From positions 806,001 through 870,000 of the forward strand of contig CP002295.1 in assembly GCA_000238975.1 (NCBI GenBank): a stretch of DNA of 64,000 nucleotides, written 5' to 3'. The notes beneath the pieces are model-generated. The model was given only the letters and a program-made list of their open reading frames with translations. It was not told the origin of the DNA and ran no database searches. The stretch's first letter is position 1; each line of letters begins with the position of its first letter. The DNA is from Serratia symbiotica str. 'Cinara cedri'. GTDB taxonomy: Bacteria > Pseudomonadota > Gammaproteobacteria > Enterobacterales > Enterobacteriaceae. The translations under genes and the position numbers were made by a program. Positions 11,554-21,958 of the stretch are shown here, one piece after another.

Positions 11554-12552
11554 ATGCATATTATTCTAGAAAAACTGTATCGCGCTAAGTATATGAATCA
11601 ACAGGAAAGCCAGCAACTATTTAGCGCCATCATACGTGGTCAGTTGGAGCCAAGTCAGTTGGCCGCAGCATTGATAAGCATAAAGATTCGCGGCGAACAG
11701 CCAGCAGAGATCGCTGGTGCTGCCAAGGCTATGCTGGCTTTTGCTCAGCCATTCCCGCGTCCAGATTATCTATTTGCTGATATTGTTGGGACTGGTGGTG
11801 ACGGCACTAATAGTATTAATATTTCTACTGTTAGTGCATTTGTTGCCGCTACTTGCGGTGTAAAAATTGCGAAACATGGTAATTGTAGTATTTCTAGCCG
11901 TTCTGGTTCTTCTGATTTACTGACGGCATTTGGCATTCGTCTTGATCTATCCGCGCAAGAGGCACGTAAATCTTTAGATGATCTCGGCATTTGTTTCCTA
12001 TTCGCGCCTCAATATCATAGTGGTTTTCGTTATGTTATGTCAGTACGACAGCAATTAAAAACTCGCACATTATTCAATATACTAGGACCATTAATTAATC
12101 CAGCATCACCACCATTGGCATTGATCGGTGTTTATAGTTCAGCTTTAGTGCTCCCGATGGCTGAAACCCTGCGCATGTTAGGATATCAACGAGCGGCAGT
12201 CGTGCATGGCAGTGGTATGGATGAAGTGGCGATTCATAATACAACCGAAGTTGCAGAATTAAATTGTGGTAAAATTTCTCACTACTTGCTCACGCCTCAA
12301 TCTTTCGGATTAAAAAGTTACTCATTAAAATCTTTAATGGGCGGTACTCCAGAAGAAAATCGTGAAATAATAACAAGATTATTACAAGGAAAAGGTAAAA
12401 GCGCACATGCTGCAGCAGTAGCTGCTAACTCGGCGTTATTACTTAAATTATTCGGGTATGAAGATTTGCGCAAAAATACGCAGCAAGCATTAGATGTAAT
12501 TCATAGTGGAGAGGCGTATGCGCGTATTACTGCTCTGGCGGCAAGGGGATAA
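11554..12552 (+). CDS. trpD: Anthranilate phosphoribosyltransferase
   Basis: Transfers phosphoribosyl from PRPP to anthranilate, the second committed step of tryptophan synthesis. The product has 332 residues, the normal length of the stand-alone enzyme. The TrpG glutaminase fused to it in E. coli is absent, as in Serratia. The helical N-domain covers residues 1-70, then the PRPP loop GTGGDGTNS (79-87), STVSAF (91-96) and the KHGN region (107-110). The last reads [17 protein letters not shown], with Cys111 where the family normally has Arg (codon TGT, one transition from CGT). NILGPLINP and GMDEV are intact. An AAGGAA ribosome site precedes the ATG. It is first gene of the trpDCBA operon; its stop is 3 bases before trpC. 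The anthranilate must come from outside this operon. Confidence 0.97.
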   Translation: MHIILEKLYRAKYMNQQESQQLFSAIIRGQLEPSQLAAALISIKIRGEQPAEIAGAAKAMLAFAQPFPRPDYLFADIVGTGGDGTNSINISTVSAFVAATCGVKIAKHGNCSISSRSGSSDLLTAFGIRLDLSAQEARKSLDDLGICFLFAPQYHSGFRYVMSVRQQLKTRTLFNILGPLINPASPPLALIGVYSSALVLPMAETLRMLGYQRAAVVHGSGMDEVAIHNTTEVAELNCGKISHYLLTPQSFGLKSYSLKSLMGGTPEENREIITRLLQGKGKSAHAAAVAANSALLLKLFGYEDLRKNTQQALDVIHSGEAYARITALAARG

Positions 12553-12555
12553 ATA

Positions 12556-13917
12556 ATGAAGGAAACTGTACTTGAAAATATTATTGCTGATAAGCTGCAA
12601 TGGATTGTTATGCGACAGACGCGACAACCGCTAGCCAGTTTTCAATATAAAATCATAGCAAGTAATCGCAGCTTTTATGCGGCATTGCAAAAAACAAAAC
12701 CTGCATTTATTTTGGAATGTAAGAAGGCTTCACCTTCTAAAGGATTAATACGTAAAAACTTCGATCCCGCGAGCATCGCATTGGCTTATAAGGATTTTGC
12801 TGCAGTTATTTCAGTACTCACTGACGAGAAATACTTCCAAGGTAGTGTAGATTTTTTATCAGTAGTGAGTAACACAGTAATGCAGCCGGTATTGTGTAAA
12901 GATATAATTATTGACCCATACCAAATTTATTTAGCGCGCTTATATTCGGCTGACGCTATTTTATTAATGCTATCAGTTCTAAATAATGAACAGTACCGTC
13001 AGTTATCAGATGTGGCACATGACCTCAATATGGGGATATTGACTGAAGTTGTTAGCGAAGAAGAGTTAGAGCGGGCTCTTGCCTTAGGAGCGCAGGTCAT
13101 CGGAATTAATAATCGAGATCTACATGATTTAAGTATTGATCTAGATCGTACCCGTCAATTAGCAATGCACATACCACCTGGGATAACAGTAATCAGCGAG
13201 TCCGGTATTAATCAATATAGCCAGATACGTAAACTAAATCAATATGTCAATGGTTTTTTGATTGGTAGTGCACTAATGATGGAAAACAATATACGTGATG
13301 CTATATGTCGGGTTATTCTTGGAGAAAACAAAATTTGTGGTTTAACACGTCCCCAAGATGCAGCTGCTGCTTATAAAGCCGGTGCTATATATGGGGGATT
13401 AATTTTTATTAATCGCTCAGAACGTTATATCTCAATGAACCATGCCTATAAAGTTATTGCAGGTGCGGGACTAAAATACGTAGGTATATTCTGTAATGAG
13501 CATATACAGACGATAGTAGATATTGCTGAATGTCTTAGTTTGCAAGCGATACAATTACATGGCTCTGAGGACCAAGTTTATATCAATAACTTGCGCCACA
13601 TGTTACCAGATTATTGCCAAATCTGGAAAGCGCTAAACGTGAAAGATCGATTACCGTCACGTAATATATATCATATAGATCGCTTTGTACTAGATAATGG
13701 CGCTGGTGGTACTGGCAAATGTTTCAATTGGTCAATTTTGCAGAATGAAGATCTAAGTAATGTTATACTAGCTGGCGGCTTGGGAGTTAATAATTGCATG
13801 CAGGCTACAAAACTTGGTTGCGCCGGTTTAGATTTCAACTCTGGAGTTGAAATTGAGCCTGGAATTAAAGATGTAGATCGTTTGAATACGGTATTTCAAA
13901 TTTTGCGTTCCTGCTAA
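12556..13917 (+). CDS. trpC: Bifunctional indole-3-glycerol-phosphate synthase / phosphoribosylanthranilate isomerase
   Basis: Fused TrpC-TrpF: the C-terminal half isomerises phosphoribosylanthranilate to CdRP and the N-terminal half closes the indole ring. The product has 453 residues, the same as E. coli. IGPS domain residues 1-255: catalytic ECKKASPSKG (54-63), SVLTDEKYFQGS, LCKDFIIDPYQ-like LCKDIIIDPYQIYLAR, GINNRDL, and the phosphate-binding ISESGI and GFLIGSALM. PRAI domain 256-453: KICGLTR with general-base Cys261, QLHG, VLDNGAGGTGK with general-acid Asp380, and LAGGLG. Both active sites look complete. The ATG lies 3 bases after the trpD stop, with an AAGGGG ribosome site inside the trpD end, implying translational coupling. 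The fusion is typical of Enterobacterales. Confidence 0.98.
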   Translation: MKETVLENIIADKLQWIVMRQTRQPLASFQYKIIASNRSFYAALQKTKPAFILECKKASPSKGLIRKNFDPASIALAYKDFAAVISVLTDEKYFQGSVDFLSVVSNTVMQPVLCKDIIIDPYQIYLARLYSADAILLMLSVLNNEQYRQLSDVAHDLNMGILTEVVSEEELERALALGAQVIGINNRDLHDLSIDLDRTRQLAMHIPPGITVISESGINQYSQIRKLNQYVNGFLIGSALMMENNIRDAICRVILGENKICGLTRPQDAAAAYKAGAIYGGLIFINRSERYISMNHAYKVIAGAGLKYVGIFCNEHIQTIVDIAECLSLQAIQLHGSEDQVYINNLRHMLPDYCQIWKALNVKDRLPSRNIYHIDRFVLDNGAGGTGKCFNWSILQNEDLSNVILAGGLGVNNCMQATKLGCAGLDFNSGVEIEPGIKDVDRLNTVFQILRSC

Positions 13918-13954
13918 ATGATGATATCATCAATAAATAATAATAGGAATAACA

Positions 13955-15145
13955 ATGACTTTGCTTAACTCTTACTTCGGTGAATTTGGTGGTCAATATG
14001 TGCCGCAAATCTTAATACCGGCTCTGCAACAACTGGAAAAGGTCTTTGTTAGTGCCCAACGCGATCCTGAGTTTAAAGCTGAATTTATTGATTTATTAAA
14101 AAATTACGCAGGACGACCTACAGCACTGACCCTGTGTAAAAATCTCACCACTGGTAGTAAAACAAAACTTTACTTAAAACGTGAAGATCTATTGCATGGG
14201 GGTGCGCATAAAACTAACCAGGTGCTTGGTCAAGCACTACTTGCAAAACGAATGGGTAAAACTGAGATTATTGCGGAAACTGGTGCAGGTCAGCACGGCG
14301 TTGCTGCAGCTACATCTTGTGGATTGCTTGGTCTGAAGTGCCGTATTTATATGGGAGCTAAAGATATTGAGCGGCAGTCGCCAAATGTATTTCGTATGCG
14401 TTTACTCGGGGCTGAGGTACTCTCAGTACACAGCGGATCCGCTACTCTAAAAGACGCTTGCAATGAAGCACTGCGTGATTGGTCTGGTAGCTATGAGAAA
14501 GCGCATTATATGTTAGGAACTGCTGCAGGGCCACATCCCTACCCAACTATAGTGCGTGAATTCCAACGTATAATTGGCAAAGAAACTAGAGCACAGATGC
14601 TAGAGCGAGAAGGTTGTTTACCGAACGCAGTATTAGCCTGCGTTGGTGGTGGTTCTAATGCTATCGGTATGTTTGCTGATTTTGTAAATGATATGGGCGT
14701 GGCGCTTATCGGTGTAGAACCCGCTGGGTTAGGTATTAGAACTGGTCAACATGGTGCGCCATTAAAGCACGGCCGTGTTGGCATTTATTTTGGTATGAAG
14801 GCACCGATGCTACAAACTCCAGAAGGACAAATAAAGAAGTCTTACTCAATATCAGCCGGTTTAGACTTTCCCTCTGTTGGACCAGAGCATGCTTATTTAA
14901 ATAATATCGGCCGAGCACAGTACGTATCAATTACTGATAATGAGGCACTAGATGCATTTAAAATGCTGTCGTGTAGTGAAGGGATTATTCCAGCCCTTGA
15001 ATCCTCTCATGCACTTGCTCAAGCGTTAAAAATGATCCATGAAACACCACAGAAAGAGCAAATTTTAGTAGTTAATTTATCTGGTCGTGGTGATAAGGAT
15101 ATATTTACTGTTCATGACATCTTGAAAGCACGAGGAGATCTTTAA
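13955..15145 (+). CDS. trpB: Tryptophan synthase beta subunit
   Basis: PLP enzyme that condenses indole with serine to make tryptophan; works as an alpha2beta2 complex with TrpA. The product has 396 residues (E. coli 397). The PLP Schiff-base Lys86 lies in GGAHKTNQ, the catalytic Glu108 in ETGAGQHG, and the phosphate-binding loop is [10 protein letters not shown]. The monovalent-cation and COMM-domain stretches ([20 protein letters not shown]) are kept. The end of the protein, [16 protein letters not shown], matches the family. It starts 37 bases after trpC, with TAGGAA ahead of the ATG; the gap has a short GATGATATCATC palindrome. The stop overlaps the trpA start by one base (TAATG). No sign of decay. 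Confidence 0.98.
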   Translation: MTLLNSYFGEFGGQYVPQILIPALQQLEKVFVSAQRDPEFKAEFIDLLKNYAGRPTALTLCKNLTTGSKTKLYLKREDLLHGGAHKTNQVLGQALLAKRMGKTEIIAETGAGQHGVAAATSCGLLGLKCRIYMGAKDIERQSPNVFRMRLLGAEVLSVHSGSATLKDACNEALRDWSGSYEKAHYMLGTAAGPHPYPTIVREFQRIIGKETRAQMLEREGCLPNAVLACVGGGSNAIGMFADFVNDMGVALIGVEPAGLGIRTGQHGAPLKHGRVGIYFGMKAPMLQTPEGQIKKSYSISAGLDFPSVGPEHAYLNNIGRAQYVSITDNEALDAFKMLSCSEGIIPALESSHALAQALKMIHETPQKEQILVVNLSGRGDKDIFTVHDILKARGDL

Positions 15146-15948
15146 TGGATCGTTATCAGACATTATTTAAACGCTTAGAGAATAATAAGGAAGGTGCTTT
15201 CGTACCATTTGTTATGCTAGGTGATCCTGATCAAGATCTATCATTAAAAATTATTGATACGTTAATTGAATCGGGCGCAGATGCACTAGAACTAGGTATT
15301 CCTTTTTCTGACCCGCTCGCAGATGGCCCAGAGATTCAAGGAGCATCAATGCGTGCGCTTGTTACTGGCGCAACACCAGATCATAGTTTTGAACTATTGA
15401 TATTAATTCGACAAAAATATCCAGATATTCCGATTGGATTATTAGTATATGCTAATCTTGTATTCAATAATGGTATTGATGTATTTTATCAACGCTGCGC
15501 TAATGTAGATATAGACTCTGTACTTATTGCTGATGTGCCTTTTGAAGAATCTGCGCCATTCCGTGTTGACGCAGTAAGAAATAGTATTGCATCAATCTTT
15601 ATATGTCCGCCTAATGCTGATGATGATTTGCTGCATAAAATTTCTCTCTATGGAGGTGGCTATACTTACTTATTATCACGTGCTGGCGTGACTGGTACTG
15701 AAATACGAGGCCAATTACCAAGACGTAGCCTTATTAATAAACTACGTGCATATCATGCGCCCCCACCACTTCAGGGATTTGGGATCTCAGATTCTTCTCA
15801 AATAAATGGCGCATTACAGGCTGGTGCTGTAGGAGTGATCCTAGGTTCTGCAATTGTTAAGATTATTAGGCAGAATCAAGCTGATCCAGTTCAGATGTTA
15901 GTTAAATTGGCTGATTTTGTGCGTACGATGAAATATGCTACTCTATAA
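15145..15948 (+). CDS. trpA: Tryptophan synthase alpha subunit
   Basis: Cleaves indole-3-glycerol phosphate to indole and glyceraldehyde-3-phosphate and channels indole to TrpB. The product has 267 residues (E. coli 268), a TIM barrel. Catalytic Glu49 ([10 protein letters not shown]) and Asp60 (LADGPEIQ) are both present. The flexible loop that closes on TrpB ([10 protein letters not shown]) and the phosphate sites GFGIS and GVILGSAIV are intact. Last gene of the operon; its ATG overlaps the trpB stop and uses GAGGAGA inside trpB as ribosome site. A loose dyad (ATCAATAT/ATATTGAT) lies about 15 bases after the stop, but I do not see a clear terminator. Confidence 0.98.
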   Translation: MDRYQTLFKRLENNKEGAFVPFVMLGDPDQDLSLKIIDTLIESGADALELGIPFSDPLADGPEIQGASMRALVTGATPDHSFELLILIRQKYPDIPIGLLVYANLVFNNGIDVFYQRCANVDIDSVLIADVPFEESAPFRVDAVRNSIASIFICPPNADDDLLHKISLYGGGYTYLLSRAGVTGTEIRGQLPRRSLINKLRAYHAPPPLQGFGISDSSQINGALQAGAVGVILGSAIVKIIRQNQADPVQMLVKLADFVRTMKYATL

Positions 15949-16582
15949 TTATGTACTAAAGTAGGGATATCAATATATATGTCGCATATTGATCGCCTTT
16001 ATTAGATTTATTTTTATCAGTAAAAGTAAATATAGTTAGATATAACTATTAGTTTAAATATTGATAATTAAGTTATTTAAAATTATTGTATTTTTTTGTG
16101 TATTATGTATCAATACTATTATACACATTAAGTGTTTATGTTACATGAATATAGTATTAGTATACGAACTATATTAATAATACTGTAATTATTGCTAAAG
16201 TTAAAATTAGGATATTAGTGAATAAAATATTAAATAAAGAGACATAAGCGCTATGGATATTAATAACTGATACCTTAATACATATCATTGATTAATAATC
16301 AATTAATAATATTTTTTTTTAAAAAAATAGTCATTCTTTTAAAAAAATACAGTAAAATTAAAAATATAAATTTATTAATTAAGATCTGAAATATATGCGT
16401 AAAACACATTGTTCCAATGTACATGGAATAGTATTTCTTCAGTTATTTAATTTGTATTAAAAATAATATAGTACTTATATGGATAATTTGAGATCGTGCG
16501 ATTGATTGGTATTTAGGAAATATTGATAGTTTATTAATAGATTGAAATTGATGGAACTTGATGGAAACTATTAAAATTTTCC

Positions 16583-16604
16583 ATCTTCTTTTTATAAAGA
16601 AGAT
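16583..16604. repeat. 9-bp hairpin, 4-base loop
   Basis: ATCTTCTTT and AAAGAAGAT pair perfectly around TTAT. It could be a worn terminator of the lost trpA-yciC interval, but no gene ends near it. Confidence 0.4.
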
Positions 16605-16936
16605 ATAGAATCACTGCTCTTTAGAAAAAATTATTAGACATTTATTGTGAGATCATTTTAATTAATATTGCTAAGCAATTATTGCTAAGGCTAAAATAAT
16701 ATATTTTTCTTACTCCTACTATAAAATAGTATACTTATAAGACAGTCATATTAGACAATATCTATTGTATAATTAGTAATTTTTTATCTTGTATTTTTTA
16801 TAATATTTTATATTCATCTGTATTACTATAATGATGGTAATAATCATTATTAATAATATGCTTATATTTAATAGGTAAAATGGATAAGATATTAATATAT
16901 AATGTATTACGATAATGTTTAACTATATAAAGTGCC

Positions 16937-16958
16937 ATCACCCTCTAAAGAGGGGTGT
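16937..16958. repeat. GC-rich imperfect hairpin
   Basis: CACCCTCT faces AGAGGGGTG with one bulged G. It is locally GC-rich in an AT desert and is not followed by a T-run. It is probably a relic of a terminator or structured leader, about 640 bases before yciC. Confidence 0.35.
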
Positions 16959-17595
16959 ATACTGTACTTATTAGCTATAAGGTAACTCTGACCTTTATTG
17001 ATATGATAAAGGTCTCGATAGATAAAATATGCTATAATTTATATGATATTTATAGTATGTAGTTACTTACTACTTATGTTTAAAGTAAAGACTTTAACTA
17101 AGTATTTATTTGGTTATTTTAAATTATTAGCTAATACCAGGTATCTTACTTATCTTATAATATTATAATATGAATATCGATGAACAAGGAGAATATTATC
17201 TTAAATATATTATATTACTTAATAGTTATTAATTTAATCATTATTAATTATTGCTCAGTAATCGGCATAATTAAGATAAAAATAAAAGTAAATAATTTAC
17301 ATGATGCTTTATAATTATCTTTTATATATAAATGCATATTTATATATAATATTATTATTTATTTTAATTTTCTTCGTAAGTACTACTAATGTCTCGATGT
17401 GTCGCATACAGTTTCAGTAAAGCTATTCTTTTTAAATTTGATTTATTTTAAATGTTCTATTAAGATTTTATATCATTATAATAGAAAGGATAATGAGTAA
17501 ATTACTCATAGTACGACTCATGAGTATAATAGTAACATAGAACAGGGTATAATAACCACTGATTTTTACTTTTTCTTTAATGTAAAGGAGTTTGC

Positions 17596-18348
17596 ATGTC
17601 TATCACGGCTAACGTTTTGTACCGTGACAGTTTTTATTTTTTTCGCAATAAATTAGGTAGCATTTTAATAATCGTGCTGTTGACTGCATTTATCTCTGTA
17701 TCGCTCAATCATTTTCTGGGTAATGATACTGAAATGCTAAAGATTCTAGGCACTATAAAAGGCGACTTTGCTACATCAACTAGTTTAAGTATTCAGGAAT
17801 TTATTAATCAAATAACACCAGAACAACAGATAATCTTACTACAGGCATCAGCGGCTGCAACATTCTCTGCATTAGTAGGTAAGGCGTTATTAGTTAGCGG
17901 TGTGCTAACATTACTACGCCTGGTGTCCCAAGGACAATGCCCTAGTATGTTAAGTGTTATTGGTGCTTCTATACCGGTATTACCACGCCTGATGATAATG
18001 TTGTTTATTTGTAGTTTATTGATTCAACTAGGTATAAGATTATTAGTGGTGCCGGGTGTGATAATGGCGCTCGCTTTTTCTCTGTCATCAGTTATAATGA
18101 CGACAGATCAAAAAGGTATACTGGCTTCAATAAAATCAAGTTATAAGATGGCTTTTGATAATGTGCGAATTATCGCACCAGCTATGATTATTTGGTTGGT
18201 TGCAAAGTTACTTATATTATTGATTTTTAGTTATTTACCGTCATTCGTACCTAATATTACAAATCTAGTATTTACTACTCTTAGTAATCTGATTTCTACT
18301 CTATTATTGATTTACTTGTTCCGCTTATATATGTTATTACGTAGCTAA
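17596..18348 (+). CDS. yciC: YciC family inner-membrane protein (UPF0259)
   Basis: Polytopic inner-membrane protein of unproven function. The product has 250 residues (E. coli 247) and begins MSITANVLYRDSFYFFRNKLGSI, the conserved family start. Hydrophobic segments lie at about residues 20-40, 80-105, 125-150, 155-175, 195-215 and 225-248, consistent with about six membrane passes. The stretch SSYKMAFDNVRIIAPAMI is the conserved loop of the family. An AAGGAG ribosome site precedes the ATG. It is followed by yciB 148 bases on, the same pair and direction as in E. coli downstream of trp, which supports the assignment. Confidence 0.93.
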   Translation: MSITANVLYRDSFYFFRNKLGSILIIVLLTAFISVSLNHFLGNDTEMLKILGTIKGDFATSTSLSIQEFINQITPEQQIILLQASAAATFSALVGKALLVSGVLTLLRLVSQGQCPSMLSVIGASIPVLPRLMIMLFICSLLIQLGIRLLVVPGVIMALAFSLSSVIMTTDQKGILASIKSSYKMAFDNVRIIAPAMIIWLVAKLLILLIFSYLPSFVPNITNLVFTTLSNLISTLLLIYLFRLYMLLRS

Positions 18349-18496
18349 TTTCATATGATTAACAATTAAGACTATTAATTTTGATCAGCCCCTATAACGA
18401 GATTAATATTGATGTAATGTTGATAATGGGTAGTTATTAGTGCTCGATATATGCAATTCATTATATTTAGCTAATTGACAGAGAATATATTAATAT

Positions 18497-19033
18497 ATGA
18501 AGCAATTTCTTGATTTTATACCGTTAATTATATTTTTTATTTTTTATAGGCTATATGATATTTATTTAGCTTCTGGTGCATTAATGGCAACTTCTGCGTT
18601 AGTATTTATATTTAACTTAGCGAAATCTCGCAAGGTAGATAAAATGGCGCTGATCACTTTTCTAATGGTTCTAGTGTTCGGTACTTTAACCCTAGTGCTA
18701 CATGATAATTTATTTATTAAATGGAAAGTAACAGTAATATACACCTTATTTTCGTTATTTTTGCTGATTAGTCAATTAGTGTTTAAAAAGCTGCCAGTGC
18801 AGGGCATACTAGGTAAAGATCTAGTTTTGTCACATAAAGTATGGAGTAATCTTAATCTTGCGTGGGCTATTTTTTTCATGGTATGTAGTTTATTGAACGT
18901 TTACGTTGCCTTTTGGATGCCAGAACGTATATGGGTTAACTTTAAAGTCTTTGGTCTGGCATTTTTAATGCTAGTATTTACTGCCCTTAGTGGTATATAC
19001 ATTTATCAGCATATACCAAAAAATAAAAAATAG
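18497..19033 (+). CDS. yciB: YciB, inner-membrane protein of the septation/envelope family (IspZ-like)
   Basis: YciB of E. coli interacts with cell-elongation and division proteins and helps envelope integrity; its homologue IspA of Shigella affects septation. The product has 178 residues (E. coli 179), beginning [23 protein letters not shown], the family signature. There are five predicted membrane spans (about 5-22, 24-42, 50-68, 76-94, 120-142 and perhaps 150-170) and the conserved [10 protein letters not shown] and KLNLAWA-like [10 protein letters not shown] segments. Next gene in E. coli (yciA, tonB) is gone. Ribosome site is weak (AGAGAA). Base composition matches the neighbours. Confidence 0.95.
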   Translation: MKQFLDFIPLIIFFIFYRLYDIYLASGALMATSALVFIFNLAKSRKVDKMALITFLMVLVFGTLTLVLHDNLFIKWKVTVIYTLFSLFLLISQLVFKKLPVQGILGKDLVLSHKVWSNLNLAWAIFFMVCSLLNVYVAFWMPERIWVNFKVFGLAFLMLVFTALSGIYIYQHIPKNKK

Positions 19034-20900
19034 CTTGCTAGAAATAATTTAAATTATAAATGGTTACGTTATAATAATGTATTGATTAAGAGTGCTAACT
19101 TAAAGAATAAATTATTAAATTAAGGGTTATATTTGTCTTACCTTTAAAGGGGTAGATCACTGATCAGGAACTTAGGGTATGTAATACATAGACAATTTAA
19201 ATCCTGGTAGTTATTGTAAAGATTAATCGCTAATAATCTACGAACTAGCAAATAGCAGGATAAGTAGCAATGTATAATAAGTACAGTTTATATTATTAAG
19301 GCTATTATTTGTATTTGTAGTTATTAACTAATATGAATTTAGATAAATTTAGCTGCTTCATGTTAGATAATAGCTTTTCTTAAAAATTACACATACATGC
19401 TGGATGCACTGTTTATATTAGGTAACTATATATAATATTTTATCTTTATTCAAGTAAATTAATCGATCATTATTATTAATAAGTGAAATAGGAAAGTTAT
19501 ATGTTAATTTAAATATGTTAATAACACAATACTTACCATTTTCGTTAAGTTTTGCTAAGATATTATAATATCATTAACTTAGCTTAAGTGGTTGCTAGTT
19601 TTATATTTTACTATATATAGATATCTTAGTAGGCATATATTAATTATGCGTATTAGTCTCCTTTATGACATTGGTAATAATCTTTATATAGCATATCAGG
19701 GATCTGTAGAAACAAATAAACATTTGTACCTTTATTAAATAAATATTTTTATAGATTAAGCTTTAAATTATAAACTATAATAAATACCTAAGGTAAGACA
19801 TATCGATAGTAGTCTTTATATTCTTATCTAAATAGATAGCATTATCATATAGTAGAATTTTATTCTTTTTTTCATGGGGTCGCAATATTTCTTAATACAT
19901 TACGTTTTTATTGTTGTAAAAATATTATTTAATCAATAGCGAGAGATATTATGTAGGTAAAAATATATATGTAAGACTTAAGCTTAAAACTGTACATAAT
20001 AACAATTACTTAGATATCTTATTTACTTATCTACTTAAGATATGATAACTCAAAAAAATACTATATAGGTGATTATGATTAATATAATTAACATATAAGC
20101 TTGTTTTATCATTATGAAAGAATGGCGCGCTGGTTTACATAGAATAGATGTATAATAATTTATTTAAATAAATTTTAGATAAAAAATAATAATAAAATAG
20201 TAAAAATAATTATTTTATACATGCCATATGTAATTTGATAAGAGTCTACGTTTTTTACTTTATGTTCGCTAATATATATTGTATGGTTATTGCGCTATAG
20301 TTAAGTACTATATTCACACAGAGTAGAATGAACATTGATGTTTCTAGTAATAACTTAAATAGTTGATAATAATTTTATATATCTATATTTTATAATATTT
20401 TTTAGTTGTTTACGGTGTTCTATAAATACTATTAAAAGCTATTTTTTATTGTAATTCTTGTAGTACTTATTAGCATCATTCTCTCTTTATTAAAAATTAA
20501 TACTCTCATGACCATAATTAGCGATGTGTTTTTTTGATTTATTGTATGTATGAGCTATACCGGCCAGAACTTAGAGCTAAAGTTATCAATATGATATTTA
20601 ATTATACTAGGGCGTTATAGTACAGTGAACACACTTAAAGTATACTATTACATATATGCCTTACCTGATCAAAAAATAGCAAAAAGATAACTAAAATAGT
20701 GTTAATAACAAAGTAATCGCTTGCACTTAAGTCTTAGATCACTATGTAAGATCAAGAATAAATATCCTAATGATTAATTTGATAATTAAGCCTTATTAAA
20801 AACATAATAGCTATCTTTCTTTTTACCTACGTGATCAGTACCTGCAGCTGGTCTTAAATATTGCCATAATATATAATTTATTTAATAAAGATAAAAACTA
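19034..20900. other. Gene-free AT-rich stretch between yciB and rnt; synteny breakpoint
   Basis: These 1.87 kb join two blocks that are far apart in E. coli (trp-yciCB and rnt-suf-thrS). No reading frame of note. yciA and tonB, next to yciB in E. coli, are not recognisable. Around 19140-19175 there are small overlapping dyads (TACCTTT/AAAGGGGTA-like and GATCA/TGATC). I see no insertion sequence or repeat that would mark how the junction formed. Confidence 0.65.
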
Positions 20901-21542
20901 ATGATCGAAAAAAATAATATAAATGCCTTGAGTGGCCGATTTCGTGGATTTTACCCAGTAGTTATAGATGTAGAGACGTCTGGTTTTAATGCAACTACTG
21001 ATGCATTGCTAGAGATTGCTGCCATTACATTAAAAATGGATGAGTGGGGATGGTTGCAACAAGATGAAACTTTACACTTTCATATAGAACCTTTTGAGGG
21101 AGCTAACTTTCAACCAGAAGCATTGGCATTCAACGGCATTGATCCATATAATCCCTTGCGTGGCGCGGTTAGTGAATATGATGCGTTACATGCTATTTTT
21201 AAAACAGTGCGCGCTGGTATTAAGCATCGCGGTTGTAATAGGGCAATTATCGTAGCGCATAATGCTAACTTTGATTTAAATTTCTTAATGGCCGCAACTG
21301 AACGCGCTTGTCTAAAGCGTAATCCATTCCATCCTTTTGCTACATTTGATACAGCAGCGCTAAGTGGATTAGTGCTAGGCCAGACAGTACTAGCTAAAGC
21401 TTGCACAGCTGTAGGTATGTCATTTGATAGTAACCAGGCTCATTCAGCGTTGTATGATACTCATCAGACTGCATTATTGTTCTGTGAACTAGTTAATCGT
21501 TGGAAACGTCTAGGAGGATGGCCTTTAACCTTTGTAAAGTAG
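20901..21542 (+). CDS. rnt: Ribonuclease T
   Basis: 3'-5' exonuclease that trims tRNA and 23S/5S rRNA 3' ends and turns over the CCA terminus. The product has 213 residues (E. coli 215). It is a DEDDh exonuclease with all catalytic residues at the E. coli positions: Asp23 and Glu25 (IDVETSGF), Asp125 ([11 protein letters not shown]), His181 and Asp186 ([11 protein letters not shown]). Works as a homodimer; the basic patch [12 protein letters not shown] for RNA binding is kept. Converges on grxD 74 bases away, with no room for the lhr gene found between them in E. coli. The ribosome site is weak (AAAGAT). Confidence 0.97.
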   Translation: MIEKNNINALSGRFRGFYPVVIDVETSGFNATTDALLEIAAITLKMDEWGWLQQDETLHFHIEPFEGANFQPEALAFNGIDPYNPLRGAVSEYDALHAIFKTVRAGIKHRGCNRAIIVAHNANFDLNFLMAATERACLKRNPFHPFATFDTAALSGLVLGQTVLAKACTAVGMSFDSNQAHSALYDTHQTALLFCELVNRWKRLGGWPLTFVK

Positions 21543-21616
21543 TAATAAAGTAACGTAATTTATATTTATATTAGTCTTGTACTATCTGTAGGTGTTTATA
21601 CAATACCTCGCACCAA

Positions 21617-21958
21617 TTAAGGATGCGAGTGTTGTTTTGCATTGTTTTTATCTGTTATTTTTTTGATACGCCGCTGCAATTCACCATGTTGGTACATTTC
21701 AATCATAATATCACAACCACCAATTAATTCACCATCTATCCACAACTGTGGAAAAGTTGGCCAATTAGCATACTTAGGCAGTTCTGCACGAATGCCTGGG
21801 TTCTGTAAAACATCTACATAAGCAAAGCGTTCGCCACAAGCAGAAAGTGCCTGCACAGCCTGTGCAGAGAAACCACAGTTTGGTGATTTTGGTGATCCTT
21901 TCATGTAAAGTAAAATAGGATTTTCAGCTATCTGTTGCTGAATTTTTTTAATTGTCAT
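21617..21958 (-). CDS. grxD: Monothiol glutaredoxin Grx4 (GrxD)
   Basis: CGFS-type glutaredoxin that binds a glutathione-ligated [2Fe-2S] cluster and passes it on in Fe-S trafficking. The product has 113 residues (E. coli 115). It starts MTIKKIQQQIAENPILLYMKGSP; Cys28 lies in the CGFS motif, and the glutathione-binding NWPTFPQLWIDGELIGGCDI is intact. The C-terminal tail is shorter and Asn/His-rich, as is usual for this variable end. An AAGGAAA ribosome site precedes the ATG. Functionally it fits with the complete suf operon in this window. A CTCGCA/TGCGAG dyad spans its stop codon (21607-21629), possibly a terminator stem. Confidence 0.97.
   Translation of the reverse strand: MTIKKIQQQIAENPILLYMKGSPKSPNCGFSAQAVQALSACGERFAYVDVLQNPGIRAELPKYANWPTFPQLWIDGELIGGCDIMIEMYQHGELQRRIKKITDKNNAKQHSHP

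Larger units (their letters stand above)
15949..17595. other. Gene-free AT-rich stretch between trpA and yciC
   Basis: In E. coli several small genes and ompW lie between trpA and yciC; none is recognisable in this 1.65 kb. It holds two hairpins, 16583-16604 (9 bp, ATCTTCTTT arms) and 16937-16958 (CACC/GGTG-containing arms with one bulge), and several homopolymer A and T runs around 16310-16350. A ribosome site for yciC ends the region. Confidence 0.7.
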
